A DNA stretch of 27,042 nucleotides from an uncultured Ruminococcus sp. (GTDB lineage: Bacteria > Bacillota > Clostridia > Oscillospirales > Ruminococcaceae), in the NCBI GenBank assembly GCA_937910385.1, contig CALEPT010000098.1, positions 1 through 27,042 on the forward strand, written 5' to 3'. The first letter of the stretch is position 1, and every line of letters starts with the position of its first letter. A program made the translations under genes and the position numbers. The notes under the pieces were generated by a model. The model had not been told where the DNA came from. It saw nothing but the letters and a program-made list of their open reading frames with translations, and made no database searches. Positions 14,117 through 21,873 of the stretch are shown here, in pieces.

Positions 14117-14975
14117 CGCCGCCACTCCTTTCACCGAGCACCTCCAGAATGCTTTCGGCAATGATCTCGCCTGATGTTACAGGGGCAGTCTTTCCGGGAA
14201 GTCCGAGTGCCCAGATCGCCTTTATACCAAGCTCTCTGGCTGCGTCAAAATCTATTCCTCCGGGTTTTGAAGCAAGGTCTATGAAAAGTGTTTTTGCACC
14301 AAATGCACTGAGCTTTTCCCTGTCAAATACCAGCGAAGGAACCGTATTGAATACAAGCCCATAGTCAGATCCTGCCTTTGCTGTATACACCGACTTTATA
14401 CCGTGTATGCGTGCCTTTGCAGCGCCGCTCTCGTTTCTTACGGCAGCCGTAACATCTGCCCCGAAGCCCTTCAGTATTTCCGCAAGAGCCGTGCCTATGC
14501 GTCCCATGCCTACTATGAGTACAGAAAGTCCGTTCAGCGTCACAGGAAGCTCCTCAAGAGCAAGCTGGACCGCTCCTTCAGCTGTAGGTATTGCATTTTT
14601 CAGGCTAAGCTCCTCACGGACAAGGTAATCGCAGATCTCATATCCCGGAAAAATTTTCCTCAGCCTTTCATCAACCTTTCCTGCAAAAATCACACCTCCC
14701 GGTCTGAGTGTCCGGCTTATGCTGAGAGGATCTATAGATACCGCACTGCACGGTGAATTAAGCATTCCGTCCTCCCCTATCGGTATTACAGGGAGTACAA
14801 TGCAATCGAAGCTTTCTCCTTCGGAAAGCACCGCAGATCTTATACTTATGTCATCGTCAATGAACTCATCATCGAAGCCTATTATTGATGTATCGTATTC
14901 TTCAGACAGCCTCAATGCACAGTATACCTGCCGCATATCGCCGCCCGCCACGAGGGTCTTATATTTGTCTTTCAT
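14109..14975 (-). CDS. dpaA: Dipicolinate synthase subunit A (SpoVFA)
   Basis: The 288-residue protein matches DpaA in length (B. subtilis 297) and layout. It has a leading LVAGGDMRQVYCALRL motif at about 8-23, a central Rossmann motif VLIVGMGRIGTALAEIL (GMGRIG at 156-161) and a late IDLASKPGGIDF motif. With DpaB it converts a lysine-pathway precursor (dihydrodipicolinate or its hydrated form) to dipicolinate during sporulation. AAAGGAG precedes the ATG. Mother-cell sigma-K control is expected from the family; candidate CATA-NNN-TA -10 motifs lie upstream but no matching -35 is convincing. Confidence 0.94.
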   Translation of the reverse strand: MKDKYKTLVAGGDMRQVYCALRLSEEYDTSIIGFDDEFIDDDISIRSAVLSEGESFDCIVLPVIPIGEDGMLNSPCSAVSIDPLSISRTLRPGGVIFAGKVDERLRKIFPGYEICDYLVREELSLKNAIPTAEGAVQLALEELPVTLNGLSVLIVGMGRIGTALAEILKGFGADVTAAVRNESGAAKARIHGIKSVYTAKAGSDYGLVFNTVPSLVFDREKLSAFGAKTLFIDLASKPGGIDFDAARELGIKAIWALGLPGKTAPVTSGEIIAESILEVLGERSGGDA

Positions 14976-15240
14976 ATATATCTCCTTTAGCTGTTAGTTG
15001 TTAGTGGTTAGTCATTAGTGATAAGACATCTTTACAGTACATAAACGAGAGCCTGCCACTGCCGATGACCGATCACTGATCACTAATAACTGATAACAAA
15101 CACCTGATTTATTATATGCCGCCGGGAATAATTGTTGATTACCTGCCGAAAAACAGCATAAAGTATGCCTCTTTATGTCAATTATGCACTGTTTTCTAAG
15201 GGCTTTTTTGTGTGAAATCGCCTATCTTTTCAAAAAAATA
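14976..15240 (-). other. Non-coding region between dpaA and rsmD: repeats and possible dpaA promoter
   Basis: About 390 bases separate the divergent genes. 14994-15110 holds two facing CTAAC/GATCACTGAT-type repeats that could fold back on each other. On the minus strand, CATATAATA (15110-15118) and CATACTTTA (15159-15167) fit the mother-cell -10 form CATA-NNN-TA, but neither has an -35 at the right distance. The rsmD promoter and leader occupy the rest. I see no RNA gene or ORF. Confidence 0.4.
14994..15011 (-). repeat. 18-base dispersed repeat upstream of the dpaA ribosome binding site
   Basis: Exact minus-strand copy of the sequence at 5700-5717. Here it is followed by ACAGCTAAAGGAG, so it again abuts a ribosome binding site. 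Confidence 0.7.
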
Positions 15241-15269
15241 TAGACAAGCTGTAAAAAATAGGTTATAAT
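15241..15269 (+). promoter_or_regulatory. Sigma-A promoter of the rsmD operon
   Basis: TAGACA (15241-15246) and a perfect TATAAT (15264-15269) are separated by 17 bases. The leader to the rsmD start is about 95 bases. Confidence 0.8.
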
Positions 15270-15286
15270 AAAGTGTATATAATTCG

Positions 15287-15349
15287 GCTTCCGTATGCCG
15301 TAAATGCGGAAGCAGCAGCACCCTCATTCGGTAAAGAGCAATGTGCTGC
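15287..15349 (+). other. Two tandem hairpins in the rsmD leader
   Basis: The first stem pairs 15287-15296 with 15304-15313 (10 base pairs, one wobble). The second pairs GCAGCAC at 15315-15321 with GTGCTGC at 15343-15349. There is no T tract, and the usual GGAGG is weak before the ATG (GGAGC 11 bases upstream). Could modulate translation or RNA stability; it matches no riboswitch class I recognise. Confidence 0.5.
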
Positions 15350-15367
15350 GGCTGCGGAGCTATTTAA

Positions 15368-15925
15368 ATGAGAGTTATTACCGGTATTGCAAGGGGAATG
15401 CGACTTATCGCTCCGGAAGGATTCGACGTCCGCCCTACCTCCGATAAAGTAAAGGAGGGTATATTTTCAGCTATCCAATTCGAGGTCGAAAACTCCGAAG
15501 TGCTCGATCTCTTTGCAGGAAGCGGACAAATGGGGATCGAAGCCCTCAGCAGAGGCGCAAAGCACGCCGTGTTTGTAGACAGTTCATCAAAATCGCTCAA
15601 ATGCATAAATGAAAACCTTCGTACTACTAAGCTGAAAAGCTTTGCCGAGGTCGTTAACCGCGACAGCTATGATTATATAAAGCTCACACGTCAGAGTTTC
15701 GATATAATTATTCTCGATCCGCCGTACAGAAAAGGTCATATCGCAAAATTACTGCCGCTGGCCGCAGAAAAGCTCAGTGATAACGGCTGCATCATATGCG
15801 AATATGAAGCAGAATCAGAGCCGCCTGTTCCGCCGCAGGGGCTTGCATTGAAGAAGAATTACCGATACGGCAAGATAAGTGTTTCTATCTTTTATAAGCC
15901 GTCCGAGGAGGTGTCCGAAGAATGA
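15368..15925 (+). CDS. rsmD: 16S rRNA (guanine(966)-N(2))-methyltransferase
   Basis: This 185-residue SAM-dependent Rossmann methyltransferase modifies G966 of 16S rRNA in the small ribosomal subunit. Typical RsmD features are the MRVITGIARGMRL start, RPTSDKVKEGIFS, motif I DLFAGSGQMGIEALSRGA near 47-64 and the catalytic LDPPY for base N-methylation. The stop overlaps the coaD start as ATGA; the rsmD-coaD pair is conserved in Firmicutes. Confidence 0.95.
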   Translation: MRVITGIARGMRLIAPEGFDVRPTSDKVKEGIFSAIQFEVENSEVLDLFAGSGQMGIEALSRGAKHAVFVDSSSKSLKCINENLRTTKLKSFAEVVNRDSYDYIKLTRQSFDIIILDPPYRKGHIAKLLPLAAEKLSDNGCIICEYEAESEPPVPPQGLALKKNYRYGKISVSIFYKPSEEVSEE

Positions 15926-16413
15926 GAAGGATCGCAGTATGCCCGGGAAGCTTCGACCCGGTCACCCTCGGTCACCTCGATATAATAACAAGGGCTTCAA
16001 AGCTGTTTGACAAAGTAATAGTCCTTATCTCGCGCAACGCAGGAAAGGCTCAGCCCAGCTTCACTGCAACAGAGCGAATGCTCATGATAGAATCCGTAAC
16101 GCACGACCTCGATAACGTCGTTATCGATATCCTTGACGGACTCCTTGCGGATTACGTCCGCAACGTCGGAGCTATCGCTATCGTGAAGGGACTGCGCGCC
16201 GTCAGTGACTTTGAATATGAGTTCCAAATGGCTCTTGCAAACAAAAAGCTATATGCGGGCGCGGAAACGGTCTTTCTTACCACAGCCGCCGAGAATATGT
16301 ATCTCAGCTCGAGCGTAGTCAAGCAAATAGCATACTTCGGCGGAGATATCAGCCACTTTGTACCGGAAAGCATTCTTGATGATATAAAACAAAGACTTAT
16401 TAAAGAGAGGTAA
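15922..16413 (+). CDS. coaD: Phosphopantetheine adenylyltransferase
   Basis: CoaD makes dephospho-CoA from 4'-phosphopantetheine and ATP, the penultimate step of coenzyme A synthesis. The 163-residue protein has the nucleotidyltransferase motif PGSFDPVTLGHLDII at about 8-22, the KGLRAVSDFEYEFQMA substrate segment and the YLSSSVVKQIA nucleotide-site motif. It overlaps rsmD by four bases (ATGA) and is followed after 5 bases by the coiled-coil gene. Confidence 0.97.
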   Translation: MRRIAVCPGSFDPVTLGHLDIITRASKLFDKVIVLISRNAGKAQPSFTATERMLMIESVTHDLDNVVIDILDGLLADYVRNVGAIAIVKGLRAVSDFEYEFQMALANKKLYAGAETVFLTTAAENMYLSSSVVKQIAYFGGDISHFVPESILDDIKQRLIKER

Positions 16414-16418
16414 TTTTT

Positions 16419-16916
16419 ATGAGTATTGATGAAATCTTAGAAGAAATGGACGAACTGCTCGACAAGGCTTCGTCTGTACCGTTTGTCTCCCACAAAAAGG
16501 TAATCGACGGCGAGCGTATGAGAGAGCTCATCAACGACGTGCGCCTCAATATGCCTCACGAGCTCAAAGAGGCAAAAAAGATCGAGTTCGACTGCCAGCG
16601 TATCCTCAATGAGGCTAAGCTCAACGCCGAGACCATCATCCGCAAGGCTGAGGAAAGAGCTGCTCAGATAGTTTCTCAGGAATCTATCGTTACCGAGGCA
16701 AAGAAAAAAGCGCTTGATATGCTGACAAAGGCTCAGACCGCCGCAAAGAACCTCCAGCAGAACGCTGCCGTGAACGTTGCGAAAATGCTCAACGACACTG
16801 AGAGCTACTACTCGCGCAACCTCCAGAACATAAAAATGGTAAAGACCAAGCTCAGCAATACCATTTCTTCTTCAGCTGCTTCGATCAAAACGAATGCTTC
16901 CGACACAACAAAGTAA
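16419..16916 (+). CDS. Coiled-coil protein, DivIVA/SepIVA-like or ATPase-stalk-like
   Basis: The 165-residue soluble protein is highly charged. After a short N-terminal part (to about residue 45) a long Ala/Lys/Glu/Gln-rich helix is predicted over about 45-150, with heptad-like spacing. It ends in a Ser/Thr-rich tail. No membrane segment or catalytic motif is visible. Similar genes after coaD in Clostridia are often labelled ATPase subunit or cell-division-initiation protein from coiled-coil similarity alone. DivIVA-like scaffolding is plausible but unproven. GAGAGG precedes the ATG, and a strong terminator follows, so it closes the rsmD-coaD operon. Confidence 0.7.
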   Translation: MSIDEILEEMDELLDKASSVPFVSHKKVIDGERMRELINDVRLNMPHELKEAKKIEFDCQRILNEAKLNAETIIRKAEERAAQIVSQESIVTEAKKKALDMLTKAQTAAKNLQQNAAVNVAKMLNDTESYYSRNLQNIKMVKTKLSNTISSSAASIKTNASDTTK

Positions 16917-16918
16917 CA

Positions 16919-16955
16919 AAAAACCGATACTCACCTGAGTATCGGTTTTATTTTT
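16919..16955 (+). terminator. Terminator of the rsmD-coaD operon
   Basis: A perfect 12-base-pair stem (16921-16932 with 16937-16948) has a four-base loop and is followed by TTATTTTT. The A-rich left flank may also serve the convergent lipoprotein gene. Confidence 0.9.
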
Positions 16956-16965
16956 GATGAATTAT

Positions 16966-17682
16966 TTATTGTTTTAGAGCTTTTATAAGTATGTCCTTAT
17001 CAATAGTCGCAGTTACAGTTTCACCCGATCCGTTCAATTCTATCTTTGCGCTATAATTATTCTCCAGATCATGCGCAATATCCTCATACCACCCTGTTTC
17101 ATCAGCTGTAAGTGAGCTTATACTTACACTTCCGTCATCAACAGTAAACAGTCCCTGATAATCATAAGCAGCATATATACGTCCGTCATCACTGTAATTA
17201 CCGAAAAATATTACCTTATCACCTGCTTCGGGATAATCCATATCAAACCATTCATCCGAAACATAGCCCGTATCAAGCTCTTCATCCGTAAATGATATGT
17301 TATTGTTTTCAGCGATCACAGAGTACTCTTTAGCCGAAATAACTCCACCGATCAGCACGAGCTTCTCGCCGTTATATTCGCCTTTGTAAATATCTATGAT
17401 CTCAGGGGTCAATTCCGTATTTACATAAGGTAAGCCTTCATATATTACCGGAATCGCTTCAACTATATCCGCTTCCGCAATAAAATCAACATTATCACGC
17501 AGTTCTTCAAAAGTGTATGCACATTCTTCCAAATCTGCTTCATTCTTTAAAGCAAGAACTATATTTTTTTCTCCTTTATTTTCTAATGTTGTACTTTCTT
17601 CAGATTCTGATTTCTCTGCACCACAGCTAAAAAAGCTCATCAAAGCCAAAACACAAATAATTGTAAAACAATTTCTTTTCAT
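16966..17682 (-). CDS. Putative lipoprotein, unknown function
   Basis: The 238-residue protein begins with Lys-Arg, a hydrophobic stretch and Cys20 preceded by Phe-Phe-Ser, a weak lipobox. An acidic Glu/Ser linker follows, then a beta-rich domain with segments such as EIIDIYKGEYNGEKLVLIGG and DKVIFFGNYSDDGRIYAAY. This suggests an OB- or ferredoxin-like extracytoplasmic domain, but I do not recognise the family. Codon use is more AT-rich than in the neighbours. AAAGGAGGG gives the ribosome binding site. It follows the carboxypeptidase gene by 73 bases on the same strand. Confidence 0.65.
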   Translation of the reverse strand: MKRNCFTIICVLALMSFFSCGAEKSESEESTTLENKGEKNIVLALKNEADLEECAYTFEELRDNVDFIAEADIVEAIPVIYEGLPYVNTELTPEIIDIYKGEYNGEKLVLIGGVISAKEYSVIAENNNISFTDEELDTGYVSDEWFDMDYPEAGDKVIFFGNYSDDGRIYAAYDYQGLFTVDDGSVSISSLTADETGWYEDIAHDLENNYSAKIELNGSGETVTATIDKDILIKALKQ

Positions 17683-17755
17683 ATAATCCCTCCTTTACAA
17701 TATCATACTATGTTTTTGCTTTTGTCAGTGGTTTTTGTTAAAAATCGCCAAAAAT

Positions 17756-18568
17756 TTAATCCGTATATTCCGAGGTTATACCGAAATACTCCTCAACGGT
17801 AAGACCGCTCTCATATATCGGGTAAGATAGGTCTGTGCCGACATAGCGAATGTGCCACGGCTCATATTTATAGCCAGTGATGTCCTGCTTGCCCTGAGGA
17901 TATCGCAGAATAAAGCCGTATTCATAGCAATGCTCCTCTATCCATTGAGCCTCGGGAGTGCCTATAAACGAATCGTCGATGATGTTCACATCTATGGCAA
18001 GTCCACTCTGGTGCTCGGAGTAGCCCGGGCGTGCAGAAAAGGTATCTGCGCTTGCCTGTCCGTAGGTATCTACGTAGCCGTAGTATATCTCGCTCTGGTA
18101 GTCATATGAGCGGAAGCCGGACGAAAGATAAATATCGAGCCCGTCAGCAGCTGCACCTTCTGAAAGCTTGCAGAACTGCTCATAGCAGGTGTCGTCGAGC
18201 CCGGGGTTGAAGTCGGAGGGCAAACTGTAACTCTTATTGGCAATGAGCATTCCTCCTATATACGTGAGTCCGTCGATGTCGTACTGCACCGGAGCGGGAG
18301 CATAATCCGGATCATCGGGAGAAGGAGCACCGCTGTCCTGTATGATCTCTGGTGTGGTCGTACCCTCGATGAGCTCATCGTATGGCTCTGTTACAACGCT
18401 TTCATCTGAGGTCGCCGCATCCGTCACAGCAACATCTGTAGATACGTCGCCCGTAGGCATTGTAGTGCTGTCGGGCTGCGAATTACCCGCAACATTTTCC
18501 ACAATTCCGCAGCCTGTTGTTGATATCAAAGCAGCAGTCGTTATCAATGTTAATATTTCTTTTTTCAT
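17756..18568 (-). CDS. M15-family D-alanyl-D-alanine carboxypeptidase (VanY-like), lipoprotein
   Basis: The 270-residue enzyme has a lipoprotein signal with lipobox STTGC (Cys20). A Thr/Ser/Asp-rich spacer (about 21-95) follows, then the VanY/M15B catalytic domain with SSGFRSYDYQ (149-158), the zinc motif SEHQSGLAID (His186, Asp193) and EPWHIRY (Glu236, His239). These enzymes trim the terminal D-Ala from peptidoglycan stems, outside the membrane. No vancomycin-resistance genes are nearby, so a cell-wall remodelling role is more likely than resistance. GGAGGAG precedes the ATG. Confidence 0.92.
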   Translation of the reverse strand: MKKEILTLITTAALISTTGCGIVENVAGNSQPDSTTMPTGDVSTDVAVTDAATSDESVVTEPYDELIEGTTTPEIIQDSGAPSPDDPDYAPAPVQYDIDGLTYIGGMLIANKSYSLPSDFNPGLDDTCYEQFCKLSEGAAADGLDIYLSSGFRSYDYQSEIYYGYVDTYGQASADTFSARPGYSEHQSGLAIDVNIIDDSFIGTPEAQWIEEHCYEYGFILRYPQGKQDITGYKYEPWHIRYVGTDLSYPIYESGLTVEEYFGITSEYTD

Positions 18569-18684
18569 ATAAGCTCTCCTCCGATTTTTACAAAAGTCCT
18601 TTATATCCCGTACATTTGAGGTATCATGGGCGTATTCATATACGTTACAGCGAGCAGAGCTCGGACGATCCCGCCCACAATATT

Positions 18685-18713
18685 ATGATATCACGCAATT
18701 ATTAAAAAATCAA
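18685..18713 (-). promoter_or_regulatory. Promoter of the carboxypeptidase gene
   Basis: On the minus strand, TTGATT (18708-18713) and TATCAT (18685-18690) are separated by 17 bases, about 120 bases before the start codon. Confidence 0.6.
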
Positions 18714-18843
18714 CAGGCGCGAAGAGATTTTTTAGTTTTTTATGGCTTTGGCGCGAAACGGTACAATATCGCAGTGAGGATCAGCTATTCCCCGCAAACG
18801 TTTGTGCGCATTTGGTTAAAAATAAAATATTTGTTCGCCTGTA

Positions 18844-18872
18844 TTGACAATTGCGAAAAAATGTTCTATAAT
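18844..18872 (+). promoter_or_regulatory. Perfect-consensus sigma-A promoter
   Basis: TTGACA (18844-18849) and TATAAT (18867-18872) are separated by exactly 17 bases. This is the strongest promoter in the window. A repressor would be expected to hold it down. Confidence 0.9.
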
Positions 18873-18887
18873 AAGATCACAAGGAAT

Positions 18888-18901
18888 CGAACATTAGTTC
18901 G
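18888..18901 (+). promoter_or_regulatory. LexA/DinR-type SOS box
   Basis: CGAAC-ATTA-GTTCG is a perfect dyad matching the Gram-positive CGAAC-N4-GTTCG form. It lies 16-29 bases downstream of the -10, around the expected early transcribed region, where a repressor could block initiation or escape. Confidence 0.65.
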
Positions 18902-18938
18902 GATAGCTGCCTTTTCGTGCAAAAAGGAGGTAAGGGAA

Positions 18939-19172
18939 ATGCAAAAAATGATAGACGGGTATGTAAAGAGCTGTGATCTGGCTCGCAAGAGGATAGAAAC
19001 ACTTACCCGACAGAAAAATGATCTGAAAAAATGCGGAAAACTTGATGAAATAGACGATCTTATGCTCGAAAGGCGGATAAAACTTCTGTATGACGAGCAT
19101 AGTCAGATGCAGGAGATAATCTCCTATCTGACCTCATATATGAGGAGGATAGAAAAGAGTGCCGAGACGTGA
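18939..19172 (+). CDS. Small coiled-coil protein of unknown function
   Basis: The 77-residue, highly charged protein is predicted almost entirely helical (ARKRIETLTRQKNDL, then LMLERRIKLLYDEHSQMQEI), with a likely helical hairpin. No known family was recognised. The ATG at 18939 has GGAGG 8 bases upstream, and longer in-frame starts would run through the promoter and SOS box. It overlaps the sigma-4-like gene by 14 bases, so the two products may act together, for example as a small DNA-binding factor and partner. Similar pairs occur in phage-derived regulatory modules, but no phage genes are seen here. Confidence 0.72.
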   Translation: MQKMIDGYVKSCDLARKRIETLTRQKNDLKKCGKLDEIDDLMLERRIKLLYDEHSQMQEIISYLTSYMRRIEKSAET

Positions 19173-19455
19173 AAGTTATTCAGATACATTTACGGGCGAG
19201 GCGGATAAAGGTATACGCGCGATAATAGAATGTGATGACGACGAGGGAAGGGCTTCGGATCTCAAACGAATACTGTTAAATGTTATTAAAAATGAGCTTA
19301 CGCCAAGACAAAAAGAGATAATTATGCTATACTATTTTAAAGGAGTAGATATTGTACGCATAAGTCAGAAACTCGGAGTCACTCCTCAGGCGGTCTCGGC
19401 TGCAATGTCCCGTGCAAGGCTTAAATTATACAGATTTATGCAGTATTACTATTAA
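19159..19455 (+). CDS. Sigma-70 region 4-like helix-turn-helix protein
   Basis: The 98-residue protein starts at GTG with AGGAGG 10 bases upstream. Its C-terminal half has the sigma region 4 pattern: LTPRQKEIIMLYYFKGVDIV, then ISQKLGVTPQAVSAAMSRAR, a helix-turn-helix that reads -35 elements. Region 2, which binds the -10, is absent, so it is not a full sigma factor. It may be an auxiliary regulator like phage ArpU- or YlxM-type proteins. It overlaps the upstream coiled-coil gene and sits 9 bases before the decarboxylase gene. Confidence 0.82.
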   Translation: MPRRESYSDTFTGEADKGIRAIIECDDDEGRASDLKRILLNVIKNELTPRQKEIIMLYYFKGVDIVRISQKLGVTPQAVSAAMSRARLKLYRFMQYYY

Positions 19456-19464
19456 GGAGCTATT

Positions 19465-20796
19465 ATGAATACGCCTATATATGATTTTTTGAAAAAATAT
19501 AACGATTCGGATACGCTGCGCTGCCATATGCCGGGTCACAAGGGAATAGCCTTAGATGATAAGCTAAGCGAGCTTTACGCACTCGATATCACCGAGATAA
19601 ACGGCGCAGACAGCATCTTTGAAGCTGACGGAATAATCGCGCAGAGCGAAAAAAATATGTCCTCACTTTATGGAAGCACCGCTACGGTATATTCTGCGGG
19701 CGGCTCTACTCTATGCATTCAGGCCATGCTCGCTATTATGAAACAGGAGGATCGGTGCATATTCGCCGTGAGAAATGTCCACAGGTCATTCCTGAACGCC
19801 GCAGCGCTTCTCGGACTTGATGTAGAGTGGATAATGCCCAACTACAGCGGCAGCATACTTTCGGGCGGTATCGACCGCTTAGCCGTTGAAGCAGCGCTGA
19901 ACAGCTCGGAAAAACCTGCCTGCCTGTACGTCACCTCGCCTGATTATACCGGAAAATCGGCGGATATAGCGTCTCTTGCAGAAATATGCCGTCGCTTAGA
20001 TGCACGTCTCATTGTGGACAATGCCCATGGCGCTCATCTTGCGTTCTTCGAACGCTCCCTTCACCCGATAACCCTTGGAGCAGATATATGCTGCGATTCG
20101 GCACATAAAATGCTGCCCGCGCTCACGGGAGCGGCAATGCTGCACACCTCTCGTCCGGAATATGCTTATAAGCTAAAGCCCGCGATGAGTCTTTTCGGCT
20201 CGACAAGTCCATCCTATCTCATAATGGCATCGCTCGACCTCTGCACGAGATACATAAGCGAACACATAAGGACGGACATTGCAGAAAACCTTGAGTGCAT
20301 CGCGGAGCTGAAGCAGTGTTTCTCCGACAGCCTTCTCTTTGCGAAGGGCGACCCGTTCCACATCACGATAAAAGCAGCTGAAAGCGGCTTGTGCGGCAGC
20401 GAGCTTGCACAGCTTCTCCGTGAAAACGGAGTCGAGTGTGAATACGCCGACGTAGAGCTTGTTGTGCTCCTGATGTCGCCGATGTGCCGCAGGGAGGACT
20501 ATGTGCGGCTGGAAGCCGCACTCCGAGCGGCGGCACATTCCGCGAAGAGATACTCCGTCTCAGAGAACAAGCGGCTTGACATGAAGCTTCCCAAGAGAGC
20601 GATGAGCATACGCAGTGCCGCACTTGTGCCCTCTGAGGAAATACCCGTTGACAAGGCTGAGGGTCGTATCTGCGCTGCTGTGAATGTGCCATGTCCGCCC
20701 GCAGTACCGATAGCGGCGAGCGGAGAAATAATTGACCGCCGCTGCATAAATATTTTCAAAAGCTATGGCATTTCAACCGTAATTGTGGTAAAATAA
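19465..20796 (+). CDS. Orn/Lys/Arg decarboxylase-family PLP enzyme
   Basis: The 443-residue fold-type I PLP enzyme has the family CHMPGHKG motif at about 20-27, SAGGST near 77-82, IVDNAHGAH at 183-191 and the PLP lysine in DSAHKMLPALTG (Lys215). Biosynthetic relatives such as B. subtilis SpeA/YaaO decarboxylate arginine or lysine. The C-terminal wing is shorter than in the large inducible decarboxylases. Its position before holB and ricT matches the YaaO neighbourhood in Bacillus, though tmk is not between them. Substrate cannot be read from the sequence. AAGGAGC precedes the ATG. Confidence 0.88.
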   Translation: MNTPIYDFLKKYNDSDTLRCHMPGHKGIALDDKLSELYALDITEINGADSIFEADGIIAQSEKNMSSLYGSTATVYSAGGSTLCIQAMLAIMKQEDRCIFAVRNVHRSFLNAAALLGLDVEWIMPNYSGSILSGGIDRLAVEAALNSSEKPACLYVTSPDYTGKSADIASLAEICRRLDARLIVDNAHGAHLAFFERSLHPITLGADICCDSAHKMLPALTGAAMLHTSRPEYAYKLKPAMSLFGSTSPSYLIMASLDLCTRYISEHIRTDIAENLECIAELKQCFSDSLLFAKGDPFHITIKAAESGLCGSELAQLLRENGVECEYADVELVVLLMSPMCRREDYVRLEAALRAAAHSAKRYSVSENKRLDMKLPKRAMSIRSAALVPSEEIPVDKAEGRICAAVNVPCPPAVPIAASGEIIDRRCINIFKSYGISTVIVVK

Positions 20797-20818
20797 AAGT
20801 TAGAGATCAGAGATCGCA

Positions 20819-20841
20819 GGGGCAGATACGCTTGTCCGCCC
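20819..20841 (+). repeat. Degenerate GGGCGGAC-type hairpin
   Basis: GGGCAGA pairs with TGTCCGCCC with one mismatch around a short loop. It resembles the hairpin at 7189-7210. It sits in the 78-base gap between the decarboxylase gene and holB, which are otherwise in one orientation and likely co-transcribed. Confidence 0.5.
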
Positions 20842-20874
20842 GTAGCGAGTCCCATTGCATATAAAGGAAAATTT

Positions 20875-21858
20875 ATGAAAAAAATATATGGAAACGACCA
20901 TTTACTTTCGACCCTCGAAAGCATGAACAGGCGCGGCAGGAATCCCCATTCGATCATGTTCTACGGTGAAAAGGGCAGCGGCAGAAAGCTCATCGCCGAT
21001 TATTACAGCCGGATGATAATGTGTGAGTCGCCCGTCGGCGGAAAGCCCTGCGGCGTTTGCAGCGCGTGTGTGAATATATCAAAGGGCTTTCACCCCGATG
21101 TAATGCGGGTCGAACGTACGGGAAAGACCGAGGGCTATTCAGTCAAAACCGCACGCTCGGTCATCAACGATGCCTACGTCAAACCAAATAACAGCAGCGG
21201 CAAAAAAGTATATATCTTCGCGGACTGCCGCAATATGGACGTTCGGACCCAGAATACTCTTCTGAAAATAATCGAAGAGCCGCCCGAGTATGCCTATTTC
21301 ATCTTCACCTGCGGCTCCAAGAACGAGTTTCTGCCAACGATAATCTCGCGATGTGTGAACTTCGGAGTCTCAGTCGGAACGGAGGACGAGGCGCGCGAGG
21401 CTCTTGCAGAAAGCGGCTATGAAAAGAACGAGATCGAAACCGCAGTAAGCTGCTTTCACGGGAATATCGGAATGTGTACGAGCTATATCACCGACGAGAA
21501 GCTGCGCCGACAGGTGGATTTGACAAAAGCGCTCGCTGATAGTATAATAAGAAGAGACGAGTACAGACTGAACGTTGATTTTTTCTCGCTCGGCAGAGAA
21601 CGAAGCGATATAAGGAACGTGCTTTCTATGCTCGATATGCTCGTGAGAGATGCAGCTGTCCTTGAAAGCGACAGAAATGCCGTAACTATCGGCTGCTTCC
21701 GCGACGGTGCGTCAGCTCTTTCCGAGTCAATAACCGTCTTTCAGGCGGCAAGAATGCATATGCGCATTGAAAAAGCATGGAACGCCATAGAAGCTAATGC
21801 TGCACCGCCGTTGGTGCTCGCGGCCCTGTGTGCAGAGATAATAGAAATCGTACAATAA
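20875..21858 (+). CDS. holB: DNA polymerase III subunit delta'
   Basis: The 327-residue clamp-loader subunit has an N-terminal AAA+ domain. It shows a GEKGSGRK nucleotide-binding loop at 31-38, a zinc module (C50, C59, C62, C65) and the NTLLKIIEEPP and IISRC motifs typical of delta'. It helps load the beta clamp at the replication fork. AAAGGAAA precedes the ATG, and ricT follows after 15 bases, as in the conserved Firmicute order. Confidence 0.93.
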   Translation: MKKIYGNDHLLSTLESMNRRGRNPHSIMFYGEKGSGRKLIADYYSRMIMCESPVGGKPCGVCSACVNISKGFHPDVMRVERTGKTEGYSVKTARSVINDAYVKPNNSSGKKVYIFADCRNMDVRTQNTLLKIIEEPPEYAYFIFTCGSKNEFLPTIISRCVNFGVSVGTEDEAREALAESGYEKNEIETAVSCFHGNIGMCTSYITDEKLRRQVDLTKALADSIIRRDEYRLNVDFFSLGRERSDIRNVLSMLDMLVRDAAVLESDRNAVTIGCFRDGASALSESITVFQAARMHMRIEKAWNAIEANAAPPLVLAALCAEIIEIVQ

Positions 21859-21873
21859 TATCAGGAGAAGACT

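Larger units (their letters stand above)
18569..18938. other. Non-coding region between the carboxypeptidase and sigma-4-like operons
   Basis: This divergent 370-base region holds the minus-strand carboxypeptidase promoter (18685-18713), then the consensus promoter and LexA-type box of the plus-strand operon. Between them lie two GGCGCGAA copies near 18716 and 18751. I found no RNA gene or small gene with a ribosome binding site. Confidence 0.5.

Noticed and set aside
17756..18568. A vancomycin-resistance VanY gene
   Set aside because: The enzyme family matches, but no vanH, vanA/B, vanX or vanRS genes are nearby, so ordinary peptidoglycan trimming is more likely.
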